From positions 1-51,793 of the forward strand of contig CALVGQ010000007.1 of assembly GCA_944327135.1 (NCBI GenBank): DNA of 51,793 nucleotides, given 5' to 3'. Source of the stretch: an uncultured Erysipelotrichaceae bacterium (GTDB taxonomy: Bacteria; Bacillota_I; Bacilli_A; Erysipelotrichales; Erysipelotrichaceae). Positions 51,388 through 51,793 of the stretch are shown here, piece after piece. Below the pieces are notes generated by a model, which was not told the origin of the DNA, ran no database searches, and saw only the letters and a list, made by a program, of their open reading frames with translations. Position 1 is the stretch's first letter. Every line of letters starts with the position of its first letter. Made by a program: the position numbers and the translations under genes.

Positions 51388-51793
51388 GTATAAAAGCATA
51401 ACACAAGACATGGCCTATCGGCAATCCCTAATGAAGTACGCAGAAAAATACGGTGTGAGCCGTGCCAGTCGAAAATACAACAAAAGCCGGTCATACATCT
51501 ACTTCTGGAAGGAACGCTGGGATGGGAGTGCTGCATCCCTGGCTTGCCACTCCCGGCGCCCTCTCAGCCATCCCAACCAGCATACTGATGAAGAACTCAA
51601 ATTGATCCGGGATATGCGTCGGCGTAATCCGAATTTGGGAATGGTGGAGCTGTGGCACCGGCTGCGCAAACGAGGCTACACCCGCCGCCCAGAGAGCCTG
51701 TTTCGGGTCATGCGTAAATTGGGGCTGTTTCCTGCTCCCGAGAAGAAGAAAGCATACAAGCCCAAGCCTTACGAGCAGATGACTTATCCCGGC
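51386..51793 (+). CDS. transposase, IS481/IS3-like, partial (3' end outside window)
   Basis: 136 codons are visible without a stop. Residues 8-35 form a helix-turn-helix (YAEKYGVSRASRKYNKSRSY), then a second DNA-binding helical region (DEELKLIRDMRRRNPNLG, LWHRLRKRGY). The DDE integrase core would follow beyond the window after KPYEQMTYPG. The build matches rve-type transposases common in gut Clostridia and Erysipelotrichia. GAAAGGAG lies 12 nt before the ATG within a hairpin. Codon use is richer in C and G than in the neighbouring genes, which fits recent arrival. Confidence 0.85.
   Translation, partial: MYKSITQDMAYRQSLMKYAEKYGVSRASRKYNKSRSYIYFWKERWDGSAASLACHSRRPLSHPNQHTDEELKLIRDMRRRNPNLGMVELWHRLRKRGYTRRPESLFRVMRKLGLFPAPEKKKAYKPKPYEQMTYPG

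Larger units (their letters stand above)
51286..51793 (+). mobile_element. left part of an insertion sequence
   Basis: The transposase gene starts at 51386 and runs off the window. A non-coding leader of about 100 bp with the hairpin described above precedes it. The element's left end is probably near 51286-51290 (TTGGACAG), but this is a guess without the right end or a second copy. Confidence 0.7.

Noticed and set aside
1-51793. CRISPR array
   Set aside because: I saw no regularly spaced direct repeats of 24-40 bp on either strand, and no cas-like gene.

Overview
The window looks like a piece of a low-to-moderate GC Bacillota (Firmicutes) chromosome. The evidence is strong AGGAGG-type ribosome binding sites, CcpA-like cre sites, mannose-family PTS operons with PRD regulators, and a housekeeping order (murA - rpmE - tdk - prfA - prmC - spoIIR-like - sua5/tsaC - glyA) that matches my memory of the Bacillus subtilis order. 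Protein style and gene mix suggest a gut Erysipelotrichia-type organism (Holdemania-like), but that is an inference from family resemblance only.

Layout. 1-4000: an FMN-binding lipoprotein diverges from a MarR-ftsH operon, followed by class II aldolase. 4000-6600: a decayed patch with a frameshifted MupG/DUF871-type pseudogene and a broken GNAT gene. 6600-13300: a HAD phosphatase, then an ABC export operon (ATPase, secreted/anchored CARDB-like protein, FtsX/MacB-type permease) divergent from a two-component system. 13500-19600: nagA-like deacetylase, PRD regulator and a complete mannose-family PTS (IIA, IIB, IIC, IID). 19600-24000: a membrane protein, an alcohol/aldehyde dehydrogenase-MarR operon and a lone prepilin peptidase. 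24100-30900: a second PTS (IIB, IIC, IID, no IIA) co-directional with two leaderless neutral-ceramidase-like hydrolases and a second PRD regulator. 31000-43700: two HAD phosphatases, then the housekeeping block, a patatin, an ECF S component and a MalY-type aminotransferase. 43700-48600: a TIM-barrel isomerase-like protein, a stand-alone FakA/YloV C-terminal domain, a miniature ceramidase-like protein coupled to an aldose-epimerase-like protein, an AlbA_2 protein, and a DUF362 protein. 48600-51793: fused remnants of an ABC ATPase and a HAD phosphatase, an XRE-TPR regulator, tRNA-Val(GAC), and the left part of an insertion sequence.

How it works together. The most distinctive system is the pair of PTS operons. 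Each has a near-identical palindrome (TTTCACTT-N3/4-AAGTGAAA) centred about 71 bp upstream of its candidate -10 box, plus a cre-like site near its promoter. This suggests parallel activation, perhaps by the two PRD regulators, under catabolite control. In the second operon the imported phosphosugar probably meets two cytosolic ceramidase-fold proteins. Because the characterised members of that fold cleave N-acyl amides and the first PTS is next to an unrelated N-acetyl-hexosamine-phosphate deacetylase, I propose that they act on an N-acylated or otherwise conjugated amino sugar phosphate. A third, internally shortened member (about 200 residues) lies 15 kb away beside an aldose-epimerase-like gene. 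Several patches of gene decay, and an IS element next to a tRNA gene, show recent genome turnover.
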